A stretch of 64,000 nt of DNA, taken from NCBI GenBank assembly GCA_022796795.1, contig JAAWJI010000008.1, positions 1 through 64,000 of the forward strand. Direction: 5' to 3'. This document shows, piece after piece, positions 8,536 to 16,987 of this stretch. The position numbers and the translations under genes are program-made. This stretch comes from Lachnospiraceae bacterium. GTDB taxonomy: Bacteria; Bacillota; Clostridia; Lachnospirales; Lachnospiraceae. A model generated the notes under the pieces. The model was not told the DNA's origin. It did not search any database and saw only the letters and a list, made by a program, of their open reading frames with translations. How positions within the stretch are numbered: position 1 is the stretch's first letter; every line of letters starts with the position of its first letter.

Positions 8536-9960
8536 ATGAAAAAGATACTCAGTATTCTTTTAGTGGCAGCGCTTGCCATGTCTACGCTGGCTGGATGTTC
8601 TGGAAAGAAAGAGGAGGCGCCTGCCCCCGCACCAGAGCAGAGCGAAGCTCCGGCAGAAGCGCCTGCAGAGGCGGAAGCTCCGGCTGAGACGGAAGCGCCT
8701 GCAGTGGGAGCAACCATTACCGTGGCTGCCATCGAGACTGCTTATGGCAGCAAGATGTGGGAGGATGTCTGCGCGGCTTTTACGGAGGAGACAGGAATCA
8801 ACGTGGAACTGATCACAGATAAGAATCTGGAGGATGTGATCGGACCGTCCATGCAGGCAGGGGATTATCCCGATGTGATTCATCTGGCAACCGGCCGTGA
8901 GAAGGCTCTCACCGAGACCTTTATCAAGGATCAGAACATTGTGGATATCACCGACGTGCTGTCCATGACCGTACCCGGCGAGTCTGCCAAGGTTGGCGAC
9001 AAGATTGCCGGCGGATTTACCGAGACCAGTCTGACCAATCCTTACGGAGACGGCAAGACCTATCTGGCGCCCATGTTCTATTCTCCCTGTGGACTGTTCT
9101 ACAATGCAGGTCTGATGGAGGAAAAGGGCTGGACCGTACCCACCACATGGGACGAAATGTGGGAGCTGGGCGACAAGGCAAAGGCAGAGGGGATTTCTCT
9201 GTTTACCTACCCCACCACCGGTTACTTTGACGCGTTTTTCTATGCGTTGATGTATTCCGTAGGCGGCGCTGAGTTCTTCGACAAGGCCACCAATTATGAG
9301 GAAGGCATCTGGGATTCCGAGGAGGCAAAGACCTGCTTCGATATCGTGGCAAAGCTGGCCAGCTACACAGAGCCCACCACACCGGCTCAGGCAAATGATC
9401 AGGATTTCACCAAAAATCAGCAGCTGGTTCTGGATAACAAGGCTCTGTTTATGCCAAACGGCACCTGGATTGTCGGCGAGATGGCAGAGGCTCCCAGAGC
9501 AGACGGATTTAAGTGGGGCATGACCGCTCTTCCCGCAGTAGAGGCAGGCGGAGACGGCTACAGCTATACCTGGTTTGAGCAGGCCTGGATTCCGGGCGGC
9601 GCTGAGCACCAGGATGAGGCAAAACAGTTTATCGCATTCCTGTACAGCGACAAGGCATGCGAGCTCTTCGCAGGAGCTGTCAATGCAGACGGCGAGCCGG
9701 CACCGGCCATTCAGCCTGTACTTGGCATTGCGGATACCCTGGAGGGCGACAACCAGATGTTCTATGCTATCTATGACAACGGCGCAAAGGCTGCAATGGG
9801 CAACTTTGCCGCATATGACAGCGGAGTGGTAGGCGTCAGCAACCGTGAGGTATGGTTTGATCCGGTTAACTCCCTGGTTTCCGGAAATATGACGGAGGAG
9901 CAGTGGATTGACGGCATCAAGGCAGTCAACGATCAGATGCGCGAGAATCTGATTCAGTAG
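8536..9960 (+). CDS. Carbohydrate ABC transporter substrate-binding lipoprotein
   Basis: A 474-residue family 1 extracellular solute-binding protein. It has a signal peptide ending in lipobox LAGC (Cys about 20), then a Pro/Ala/Glu-rich linker (about 25-60), then the two-lobed sugar-binding fold; it resembles N-acetylglucosamine/chitobiose NgcE-type binding proteins. Placed upstream of two permeases and a GH112 phosphorylase, it probably binds lacto-N-biose or galacto-N-biose outside the cell. The start is ATG 8536 with AGGAGG 9 bp upstream; the longer frame from 8431 contains the promoter. No ATPase is encoded here, so a shared MsmX/MalK-type ATPase elsewhere must energise transport. A terminator-like hairpin follows the gene and should make it the most abundant product of the operon. 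Confidence 0.9.
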   Translation: MKKILSILLVAALAMSTLAGCSGKKEEAPAPAPEQSEAPAEAPAEAEAPAETEAPAVGATITVAAIETAYGSKMWEDVCAAFTEETGINVELITDKNLEDVIGPSMQAGDYPDVIHLATGREKALTETFIKDQNIVDITDVLSMTVPGESAKVGDKIAGGFTETSLTNPYGDGKTYLAPMFYSPCGLFYNAGLMEEKGWTVPTTWDEMWELGDKAKAEGISLFTYPTTGYFDAFFYALMYSVGGAEFFDKATNYEEGIWDSEEAKTCFDIVAKLASYTEPTTPAQANDQDFTKNQQLVLDNKALFMPNGTWIVGEMAEAPRADGFKWGMTALPAVEAGGDGYSYTWFEQAWIPGGAEHQDEAKQFIAFLYSDKACELFAGAVNADGEPAPAIQPVLGIADTLEGDNQMFYAIYDNGAKAAMGNFAAYDSGVVGVSNREVWFDPVNSLVSGNMTEEQWIDGIKAVNDQMRENLIQ

Positions 9961-9997
9961 TTGGCAGGATCAGTCCGAACATATAATTGAATGAAGG

Positions 9998-10031
9998 AAC
10001 GGCGGTGGCATGCTGCTCACCGCCGTTTTTT
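9998..10031 (+). terminator. Intra-operon intrinsic terminator after the binding-protein gene
   Basis: Perfect 10-bp G/C-rich stem (AACGGCGGTG with its complement), a 10-base loop and a run of T to 10031. It lies between the binding protein and the permeases, so it should act as a partial terminator or 3' stabiliser that raises binding-protein mRNA relative to permease mRNA. Confidence 0.8.
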
Positions 10032-10084
10032 CAAAGCAGAAGATATTAACAGGAGATCCCAATGGGGGAAAGGAGCTCTGACTT

Positions 10085-10972
10085 ATGAAGAAACGTTCAG
10101 GCCGCAGCAGATTTGTGTTTTTGTGTGCGGCGCCTGCAGTGATACTGTTTACCATCTTTATGATCATTCCTACGATTAATGTTTTTCGCATGTCTCTGTT
10201 TCGGCGCAGCGCTTATTCTACCACCGAGGAATTTGTGAAGCTGGATAATTTCACCCGGCTTATGAGTGACGGAAACTTTATCCGATCGATCCAGAACACC
10301 ATTCTTTTGATTGTGGTTGTAACCATTATTACCTTTGCCTTTGCATTGGTGTTTGCTGCAATCCTGACCAGAGAGGAAATCAAAGGTCAGAATTTCTTCC
10401 GGATTATCTTCTACATACCTAATATTTTGTCCGTGGTGGTCATTTCGGCTATTTTCAGCGCTATTTATGATACGAATAACGGCACGCTGAACAGCCTGCT
10501 GTCTCTGTTTTCCGGAAAAACCGTGGCGGTTTTGTGGAAAGGAGAGAACATGGTTATGACCAGTCTGATCATTGCCATGATCTGGCAGGCTATCGGCTAT
10601 TATATGGTCATGTATATGGCGTCCATGGCCAGCATTCCCCAGAGTCTGTATGAGAGCGCGGGTCTGGATGGAGCAGGAAGAATTACCCAGTTTTTCCAGA
10701 TTACCCTGCCGCTGATCTGGACTAATATCCGCACCACCCTGACCTTCTTTATCATCAGTACTATTAATATGGCGTTCCTCTTTGTGAAGGCTATGACCTC
10801 CGGCGGTCCCAACGGCGCCTCCGAGGTGGCTTTGTCCTATATGTACAAGCAGGCCTACACCAATTCTTCTTATGGCTACGGTATGGCTATAGGCGCGCTG
10901 GTCTTTCTGTTTTCCTTTGGATTGTCAGCGCTGGTGAATGTGGTGACCAAGCGGGAACCGCTGGAATTTTAA
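10085..10972 (+). CDS. Sugar ABC transporter permease (MalF type)
   Basis: A 295-residue inner-membrane permease with six predicted helices, the first at about 14-34. The cytoplasmic EAA loop that docks the ATPase is clear near residue 200 (ESAGLDGAGRITQFFQITLP). It pairs with the next permease to form the channel for the sugar delivered by the binding protein. Ribosome site AAAGGAG; 12 bp separate it from the second permease gene. Confidence 0.92.
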   Translation: MKKRSGRSRFVFLCAAPAVILFTIFMIIPTINVFRMSLFRRSAYSTTEEFVKLDNFTRLMSDGNFIRSIQNTILLIVVVTIITFAFALVFAAILTREEIKGQNFFRIIFYIPNILSVVVISAIFSAIYDTNNGTLNSLLSLFSGKTVAVLWKGENMVMTSLIIAMIWQAIGYYMVMYMASMASIPQSLYESAGLDGAGRITQFFQITLPLIWTNIRTTLTFFIISTINMAFLFVKAMTSGGPNGASEVALSYMYKQAYTNSSYGYGMAIGALVFLFSFGLSALVNVVTKREPLEF

Positions 10973-10984
10973 GGAGGGCAGTCA

Positions 10985-11872
10985 ATGGAACGGACAAAGA
11001 AATCATCAGCCGAGCGGCTGTATAAAATATTTATCTATGTGGCGCTGATTACCCTGGCAATCTCCATTCTTGTGCCGGTGGCCTGGGTGTTTATGGCCTC
11101 AATAAAAGAAAACAGTGAGTTTTACGGAAATCCATGGGCTCTGCCTGCTGGTTTTTATATCCAGAATTTTGCCGATGCCTGGGGAAAAGCCAGAATGGGC
11201 GAATATATGATGAATTCCGTGTTGGTAACCGTGCTGGCGCTTCTCATCCTGCTGGTGGTGGCGCTTCCCGCGGCCTATGTTTTGTCCCGCTTTGAGTTTA
11301 AGGGACGAAAATTCCTGAATGCGGCATTCATGGGAGGACTTTTTATCAACGTGAACTATATTGTAGTGCCTATTTTCCTCATGTTGGTGGATGGCGACAA
11401 GTTTTTGCGGGGAATCATAGGAGACGGCTTTCTGCTGAACAATATTTTTGTGCTGGCCCTGGTCTACGCGTCCACAGCGCTGCCCTTTACCATTTACCTC
11501 CTGTCAGGATATTTTGCCACCCTGGCTCATGATTATGAGGAGGCAGCCTATATTGACGGGGCAGGCTATGGAAAAACTATGGTGAGAATTATTTTCCCCA
11601 TGGCGCAGCCTTCCATTATCACTGTGATTTTGTTTAATTTCCTGTCCTTCTGGAATGAGTACATCATTGCCATGACCCTGCTGTCAGATCCCAAGGGAGG
11701 AAAGACGCTGCCAGTGGGACTTATGCAGCTGACCCAGGCCCAGCAGTCGGCGGCTCAGTACGGCCAGCTCTACGCGGGTCTGGTGCTGGTAATGCTGCCC
11801 ACCCTGATTCTTTATATCTGCGTACAGAAAAAGCTTACACAGGGTATGACCCTGGGCGGTCTGAAAGGATAA
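10985..11872 (+). CDS. Sugar ABC transporter permease (MalG type)
   Basis: A 295-residue permease of the MalG/CUT1 class with six membrane helices and the EAA loop EEAAYIDGAGYGKTMVRIIF near residue 190. It forms a heterodimer with the upstream permease. The ribosome site is AAGGAGG. Only 9 bp separate it from the small membrane-protein gene, so the genes form one operon. Confidence 0.92.
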   Translation: MERTKKSSAERLYKIFIYVALITLAISILVPVAWVFMASIKENSEFYGNPWALPAGFYIQNFADAWGKARMGEYMMNSVLVTVLALLILLVVALPAAYVLSRFEFKGRKFLNAAFMGGLFINVNYIVVPIFLMLVDGDKFLRGIIGDGFLLNNIFVLALVYASTALPFTIYLLSGYFATLAHDYEEAAYIDGAGYGKTMVRIIFPMAQPSIITVILFNFLSFWNEYIIAMTLLSDPKGGKTLPVGLMQLTQAQQSAAQYGQLYAGLVLVMLPTLILYICVQKKLTQGMTLGGLKG

Positions 11873-11881
11873 GGTGAGAGA

Positions 11882-12079
11882 ATGAAATTCTGGAAAGAGC
11901 ATGCAAATTTACGGCTTATAATTATTACGGTATTTTTTGTGGCAGGTTTGGCCCTTGTTATTGGAGGCTGGAAGCTGACGGGAAAGCTTTTGGGATTAGG
12001 TCTCATGATTTTGGGACTGATTCTTCTCCTGGCGGCGCTTCTGATTTATAATAAGCCCTTTGAGGATCCCAGGCGCTAG
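11882..12079 (+). CDS. Small two-helix membrane protein in the glycan operon
   Basis: Codes for 65 residues: a charged start, a hydrophobic segment (about 12-30), a short KLTGK loop, a second hydrophobic segment (about 37-56) and a polar tail. It resembles the small proteins recently grouped as DUF6903, found beside carbohydrate permeases in Clostridia; that match is from memory. It sits between the permeases and the phosphorylase, so it may stabilise or regulate the transporter. No catalytic motif is visible. Confidence 0.7.
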   Translation: MKFWKEHANLRLIIITVFFVAGLALVIGGWKLTGKLLGLGLMILGLILLLAALLIYNKPFEDPRR

Positions 12080-12155
12080 TATGGCGGGCGGCAGGAAGGA
12101 AGGCAGGGCTTTTGGAGCCCTGCCAAAGAGAGAGGAGATTACCGAGGTATAGCAG

Positions 12156-14327
12156 ATGAGCGAGCAGATTGAAAATAAGGGGAGAGTTACAATCCCCACA
12201 GATGTGGATGTGGTACCGGAAACCCTGGAATTATTGAGACGCTGGGGAGCGGACGCTATTCGGGATTGTGACGGCACCGATTATCCGGAAGCCCTGAAAG
12301 AGGTGAATGCAAAGGTATATTCCACCTATTACACCACCAGAAAGGACAATGCCTGGGCAAAGGCAAACCCGGATGAGGTACAGCAGTGTTATATTATGAC
12401 CGGCTTTTACACAGCCGGGGAGGGGCCTCTTAGGATTCCTCTGATGGCAGGGATCAGCAGAGAGCTGCTGGAGGTTAACACCAGAGATGATATCCGGCGC
12501 TGGTGGGAGGTTATGGACAGGACAAAGGGCTGTCCGGTGAATCCTGAGGAGTGGGAGTATGATGCACAGGAGGGCTGTGTGATTCTGCCTTCTCCGGCGG
12601 CCTGGCACGAGTATACCGTAAGCTTCCTGGCCTTTCTGATCTGGGATCCGGTGCACATGTATAATGCAGTCGTCAATGACTGGAAGGATTTTGAGCATCA
12701 GATTACCTTTGACGTCCGCCAGCCTAAGACCCGGGCATATACCATGGAAAGGCTGCGCCGGTTTGTGAAGGAACATCCCTATGTGGATGTGATTCGTTAT
12801 ACCACCTTTTTCCATCAGTTTACCTTGATTTTCGACGAGCTGAAGCGGGAAAAATATGTGGACTGGTATGGGTATTCCGCCTCGGTGTCTCCCTATATCC
12901 TGGAACAGTTTGAGCGGGAGGTGGGATACCGGTTCCGCCCGGAGTTTATCATTGACCAGGGCTACTATAATAATCAGTACCGGGAGCCCAGCCGGGAGTA
13001 CAAGGACTTTATGGCTTTCCAGCGCCGGGAAGTGGCGGCCCTTGCCAGGGAGATGGTGGATTTAACCCATGAACTGGGAAAGGAAGCCATGATGTTTCTG
13101 GGGGATCACTGGATCGGCACAGAGCCTTTTATGGAGGAGTTTGCTTCTATCGGACTGGATGCCGTGGTGGGTTCCGTGGGAAACGGCTCCACCCTGCGTC
13201 TCATTGCGGATATTCCCGGAGTGCGCTACACAGAAGGACGGTTTCTGCCCTATTTCTTCCCGGATACCTTTCATGAGGGCGGAGATCCGGTAAAGGAGGC
13301 CAGGGAGAATTGGGTGACGGCCCGCCGGGCCATTTTGCGAAAGCCGATTGACCGTATTGGCTATGGCGGATATCTAAAGCTTGCCTGTCAGTTTCCGGAC
13401 TTTATTGATTATGTGGAGAGCGTGTGCCGGGAATTCCGGGAGCTGTACCACAATATCCGGGGCACGGAGGCTTTCTGTCAGAAGCGGGTGGCGGTGCTGA
13501 ACTGCTGGGGGCCCATGCGCTCCTGGGGATGCCATATGGTGCATCACGCCTTGTATCAGAAGCAGAATTACAGCTATGCGGGAGTCATTGAGGCTTTGTC
13601 CGGAGCGCCCTTTGACGTGGTATTTTTATCCTTTGACCAAATCCGGGAGAATCCTCAGATTCTGGAGGAAATGGATGTGCTGATCAATGTAGGGGACGCA
13701 GATACGGCTCATACAGGAGGCGCGGTTTGGGAGGATCCAGAGATTTCCTCTGCCATTCGCGGATTTATCCATAGGGGTGGCGGATTCATCGGCGTGGGAG
13801 AGCCCTCGGGTCATGCCTACCAGGGCAGGTATTTGCAGTTGGCTTCCGCCCTGGGCGTTGAGAAGGAGACAGGCTTCACCCTGGGGTATGACAAGTATAA
13901 CTGGCAGGAGCACAGGGATCATTTTATCCTGGCGGATTGCCAGGGAGAGGTGGATTTCGGTGAGGGCAAGAAGAGCATCTACGCCCTGGAGGGCGCCCGG
14001 ATTTTGGTACAGCGGGAAAAGGAAGTGCAGATGGCTGTAAACGAGTTTGGTCAGGGACGCTGCGTGTATATTTCCGGTCTTCCCTACAGCTTTGAAAATA
14101 GCCGGATTCTGTACCGGGCTATTCTGTGGAGCAGCCGAAGCGAAGAACAGCTGTATCGGTGGTTTTCCAGCAACTGCAACGTGGATGTGCATGCCTACGT
14201 GAAAAACGGAAAATACTGTGTGGTCAACAACACCTATGAGCCCCAGGAAACCCTGGTATACAAGGGGGATGGGGAGAGCTTTCCTCTTGCCCTGGAGGCC
14301 AATGAAATCAAATGGTATGAGATATAG
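12156..14327 (+). CDS. 1,3-beta-galactosyl-N-acetylhexosamine phosphorylase (GH112)
   Basis: A 723-residue cytoplasmic phosphorylase of family GH112, close to the length of the characterised Bifidobacterium enzyme. It splits lacto-N-biose and galacto-N-biose with phosphate to galactose-1-phosphate and an N-acetylhexosamine, saving ATP. Recognisable blocks are TIPTDVDVVPETLELLRRWG, RDCDGTDYPEALK and YSTYYTTRKDN at the N-terminus. Asp317 in FLGDHWIGTEP is the probable general acid by position. The C-terminal part carries a glutamine-amidotransferase-like fold and a short beta domain. As last gene of the importer operon it processes the imported disaccharide. No hexosamine kinase or epimerase genes follow. 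The gene ends 17 bp from the point where cotJC homology is lost. Confidence 0.93.
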   Translation: MSEQIENKGRVTIPTDVDVVPETLELLRRWGADAIRDCDGTDYPEALKEVNAKVYSTYYTTRKDNAWAKANPDEVQQCYIMTGFYTAGEGPLRIPLMAGISRELLEVNTRDDIRRWWEVMDRTKGCPVNPEEWEYDAQEGCVILPSPAAWHEYTVSFLAFLIWDPVHMYNAVVNDWKDFEHQITFDVRQPKTRAYTMERLRRFVKEHPYVDVIRYTTFFHQFTLIFDELKREKYVDWYGYSASVSPYILEQFEREVGYRFRPEFIIDQGYYNNQYREPSREYKDFMAFQRREVAALAREMVDLTHELGKEAMMFLGDHWIGTEPFMEEFASIGLDAVVGSVGNGSTLRLIADIPGVRYTEGRFLPYFFPDTFHEGGDPVKEARENWVTARRAILRKPIDRIGYGGYLKLACQFPDFIDYVESVCREFRELYHNIRGTEAFCQKRVAVLNCWGPMRSWGCHMVHHALYQKQNYSYAGVIEALSGAPFDVVFLSFDQIRENPQILEEMDVLINVGDADTAHTGGAVWEDPEISSAIRGFIHRGGGFIGVGEPSGHAYQGRYLQLASALGVEKETGFTLGYDKYNWQEHRDHFILADCQGEVDFGEGKKSIYALEGARILVQREKEVQMAVNEFGQGRCVYISGLPYSFENSRILYRAILWSSRSEEQLYRWFSSNCNVDVHAYVKNGKYCVVNNTYEPQETLVYKGDGESFPLALEANEIKWYEI

Positions 14328-14536
14328 AGGAACATTTCCGGTGCTTCTGTACCGATATCGGTCAGAATGGCAATACCTTCTTTGTAGGGCATGGTGTAGC
14401 GCTGGGCCAGATAACGCATGGAGGCTCCCAGCTCCCCGTTGGGGCCTCCATACTGGGTGATAACAGCCTTTGCCAGCGCCGGATTTGTCTCCTTGATGTT
14501 GATGGGATATTCTAATCGCTTTTCATAATTCCACAT
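14234..14536 (-). pseudogene. cotJC: Spore coat protein CotJC, 3'-truncated
   Basis: The first 64 residues match CotJC, a manganese-catalase-like coat protein (MWNYEKRLEYPINI, GPNGELGASMRYLAQRYTMPY, LTDIGTE). After that Glu, at about 14345, homology stops, and the frame runs 36 meaningless codons antisense into the phosphorylase gene. A normal CotJC has about 190-200 residues, and most metal ligands lie in the missing part. The gene starts 3 bp after cotJB. I infer a deletion or insertion whose edge lies at 14328-14344. No C-terminal CotJC coding piece is visible elsewhere in the window. Confidence 0.85.
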
Positions 14537-14539
14537 AGG

Positions 14540-14812
14540 TTAACATTTCCCTCCTTCCCAGGGCCAGGGCTGTGAGATCCAGGCCCAGCGGTCTTCCATG
14601 GAACCAGCGGTGTCCAGAGTCAGGGGCCCGAAGAACCGGGCGTATTCCTCCAGAGCCTGACGGCGCAGAGACAGATGCTTCTGGTAATAGGCCAGAGCTT
14701 CCTGGCAGTCCGGGTGGGTATCCAGGTACAGGGAGGTTTCCAGACAGGCGAAGCTTACCATGTCAATCCACTGGCGAAGCTGAGCCTGATTTGGTCTTTG
14801 ACGTGGATTCAT
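14540..14812 (-). CDS. cotJB: Spore coat protein CotJB
   Basis: A 90-residue protein matching CotJB, including LRQWIDMVSFACLETSLYLDTHPDC and YYQKHLSLRRQALEEYARFFGPLT. In Bacillus and Clostridia it is made with CotJA and CotJC in the mother cell and incorporated in inner coat layers. The start chosen is ATG 14812, which overlaps the cotJA stop (ATGA) and has AGGAGGG upstream; the GTG at 14821 lies inside that site. Confidence 0.9.
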   Translation of the reverse strand: MNPRQRPNQAQLRQWIDMVSFACLETSLYLDTHPDCQEALAYYQKHLSLRRQALEEYARFFGPLTLDTAGSMEDRWAWISQPWPWEGGKC

Positions 14813-15063
14813 TTGGCACACCCTCCTTTTCTGATTCCCCTGAAGGGTTTATCCAACTCCGGGAAAATAGTTCCCGCAGACAGGCCCCGTTCCAGCTCAT
14901 AGGTTTTTGACCACTGTTGCCAGGGAACATAGGCCATAGCCAGGGGCATTTTGTCCAAAAGCCCGGGGATCTGAGGCGGCATGGGGGATGCCGGAGGACA
15001 TGAGGGCTCCGGCTGGGGGCAGCAGCCCTGACGTCCATATGAATTTCGGCGAAAATCTGCCAT
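14809..15063 (-). CDS. cotJA: Spore coat associated protein CotJA
   Basis: An 84-residue small coat protein rich in Pro and Cys at the N-terminus (about 14-30), followed by the conserved block MPLAMAYVPWQQWSKTYELERGLSAGTIFPELDKPF. It is the first gene of cotJABC. Expression is expected in the mother cell under sigma-E; the sequence CATAACAT upstream on the minus strand could be its -10, but I cannot identify a convincing -35. Ribosome site AAAGGAG. Confidence 0.9.
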   Translation of the reverse strand: MADFRRNSYGRQGCCPQPEPSCPPASPMPPQIPGLLDKMPLAMAYVPWQQWSKTYELERGLSAGTIFPELDKPFRGIRKGGCAK

Positions 15064-15131
15064 TGTAAAACTCCTTTCAAATATTCTTTCAAGATTATGT
15101 TATGTCGGTTTAAAAAATCCGTTCGCCCTAC

Positions 15132-15160
15132 TATACAAATGGAGAGAGAAAGGGTATAAT
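15132..15160 (+). promoter_or_regulatory. Probable promoter of lysA
   Basis: TATACA (15132-15137), 17-bp spacer, TATAAT (15155-15160), giving a leader of about 90 bases before ATG 15256. The leader is too short for a lysine riboswitch, and I see no leader peptide. Confidence 0.45.
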
Positions 15161-15255
15161 CAAGAAAATCTGTCCCTTGGGGGATGGAGACTCTGCTTTC
15201 CGGGCTCCAATGAGCGAGGCCGGGGGGAGAAACACGCATGAGGAGATGAGAGATT

Positions 15256-16533
15256 ATGGAAAAAAGACCTTTTGTAACGCGAGAGCAGCTGGAGGAGATT
15301 GCCAAAACCTACCCTACGCCCTTTTATCTCTATGATGAAAAGGGAATCCGGGAGAATGCCAAGGCTCTGAAGGAGGCTTTTGCATGGAATCCGGGATATA
15401 AGGAATATTTTGCCGTGAAGGCCACCCCTAACCCCTTTTTGATCAATATTCTGCGGGAATACGGTTGCGGCTGTGACTGCTCGTCCATGACAGAGCTGAT
15501 GCTGTCCCATGCCATAGGAGTGGAGGGAGCGGATATTATGTTTTCCTCCAACGATACGCCGGCAGCGGAGTTTGCCTATGCCAATGAGATCGGCGCGATC
15601 ATAAATCTGGATGATTATACTCATATTGCGTTTCTGGAGAAGACATTGGGAGAGATCCCCAAGACCATCAGCTGCAGGTACAATCCAGGCGGAGTGTTCC
15701 AGATCAGCAATGACATTATGGACAACCCGGGGGATGCCAAGTATGGCATGACTACAGAGCAGCTTTTTGAGGCCTACCGGGTTTTAAAGGAAAAGGGAGC
15801 GGAGCATTTCGGCATCCATGCTTTCCTGGCCAGCAATACTGTGACCAATGAATACTATCCCATGCTGGCTAAGATTCTCTTTGAGATTGCCGTTCGGCTT
15901 AAAGAAGAGGTGGGGGTATCCCTGGAGTTTATCAATCTGTCCGGAGGCATCGGAATTCCCTATCGGCCGGATCAGGAGCCTAATGACATTCGTCTCATTG
16001 GAGAAGGGGTACGGAAAGCTTTTGAGGAGATCATGGTTCCTGCTGGTCTTGGAAACGCGGCCATCTACACAGAGCTTGGCCGATTCATGATGGGGCCCTA
16101 TGGAGTGCTGGTCACCCGGGTACTTCACGAGAAGCATACCCATAAAGAATACATTGGCTGCGATGCCTGCGCAGTAAACCTGATGCGTCCGGCTATGTAT
16201 GGAGCCTATCACCACATTACGGTTATGGGCAAGGAGGAGGAACCCTTGGATCATGTGTATGATGTAACAGGCTCCCTCTGTGAGAACAATGATAAATTTG
16301 CCGTTGACAGGCAGCTTCCCCATGTGGACATTGGGGACCTGCTAGTGATTCACGATGCGGGAGCCCACGGTTATGCCATGGGATATAATTATAATGGAAA
16401 GCTTAAGTCTGCGGAACTGCTGTTACGTGAGGACGGCAGCGTACAGCTGATCCGGCGGAAGGAGACCCCGGAGGATTACTTTGCCACCTTTGACTGTTTT
16501 GATATTCTGAAGGATCTGGTACAGAGGAGATAA
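15256..16533 (+). CDS. lysA: Diaminopimelate decarboxylase
   Basis: A 425-residue fold-III PLP decarboxylase that converts meso-diaminopimelate to L-lysine plus CO2, the last step of lysine synthesis. PLP-binding Lys55 lies in YFAVKATPNP; the glycine-rich phosphate site is LSGGIGIPY (about 233), followed by ELGRFMMG and the C-terminal barrel with CDAC and HDAGAHGYAMGYNYNG. Length is usual for the family. It stands alone between the divergent cotJ operon and a strong terminator. A related decarboxylase specificity cannot be excluded by eye. Confidence 0.88.
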   Translation: MEKRPFVTREQLEEIAKTYPTPFYLYDEKGIRENAKALKEAFAWNPGYKEYFAVKATPNPFLINILREYGCGCDCSSMTELMLSHAIGVEGADIMFSSNDTPAAEFAYANEIGAIINLDDYTHIAFLEKTLGEIPKTISCRYNPGGVFQISNDIMDNPGDAKYGMTTEQLFEAYRVLKEKGAEHFGIHAFLASNTVTNEYYPMLAKILFEIAVRLKEEVGVSLEFINLSGGIGIPYRPDQEPNDIRLIGEGVRKAFEEIMVPAGLGNAAIYTELGRFMMGPYGVLVTRVLHEKHTHKEYIGCDACAVNLMRPAMYGAYHHITVMGKEEEPLDHVYDVTGSLCENNDKFAVDRQLPHVDIGDLLVIHDAGAHGYAMGYNYNGKLKSAELLLREDGSVQLIRRKETPEDYFATFDCFDILKDLVQRR

Positions 16534-16553
16534 AACTATAGAAAGCACAGGAG

Positions 16554-16597
16554 AAGGGGCTGTGGCAAAACAGCTGTTATTTTGCCACAGCCCCTTT
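16554..16597 (+). terminator. Intrinsic terminator after lysA
   Basis: A perfect 17-bp stem (AAGGGGCTGTGGCAAAA with its complement) and a 9-base loop, 20 bp after the stop. The U-run is short because the stem itself ends in T. A second, weaker hairpin with arms AAAAGCGG/CCGCTTTT follows at about 16609-16650. Confidence 0.75.
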
Positions 16598-16987
16598 GCC
16601 TGCAAAGGGAAAAGCGGCCGCCTCCTCGGGAATAGAAGGCAACCGCTTTTCCTAATATGGGTAGAATCGAATGATAGATAATAAGCATATGTAAATGATT
16701 GTTGCAAAAAAATACTTATGTAAACATCATTACTTATATTATAGCGTTCCCTCCCAAAAAATCAAGAAGTAAAATTCTGGAATTTTGGCCTGGGACAAGG
16801 AAAAAATATACAAATTGCATAAATTTGGAAAATCATTTTTGTTCTGTGGTTTCTGGTTAGTCGCTTTGTCTGAAACATAGGGCGGATTTTTATGGAATTT
16901 TTTTGGACATTTTCGCAGGTTTTGTGGTAAGATGTCCATGTACCGAAGATGAAAAGACGGGAGTATAGAAGAAGAGAGGATAAATTC
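16598..16987. other. Gene-free region upstream of mutS
   Basis: 390 bp, A/T-rich. It holds a weak second hairpin (16609-16650), two similar short stretches ATGTAAATGAT and ATGTAAACATCAT (about 16690-16735), and a possible extended -10 promoter TGGTAAGAT at 16925-16933 for mutS. No gene is seen. Confidence 0.4.

Noticed and set aside
8560-9609. 349-codon antisense frame opposite the sugar-binding protein
   Set aside because: Biased G/C codon use of the sense gene keeps the frame open; low-complexity product.
15160-15255. Lysine riboswitch or T-box before lysA
   Set aside because: The leader is only about 90 bases, with no antiterminator pair or T-box motif.
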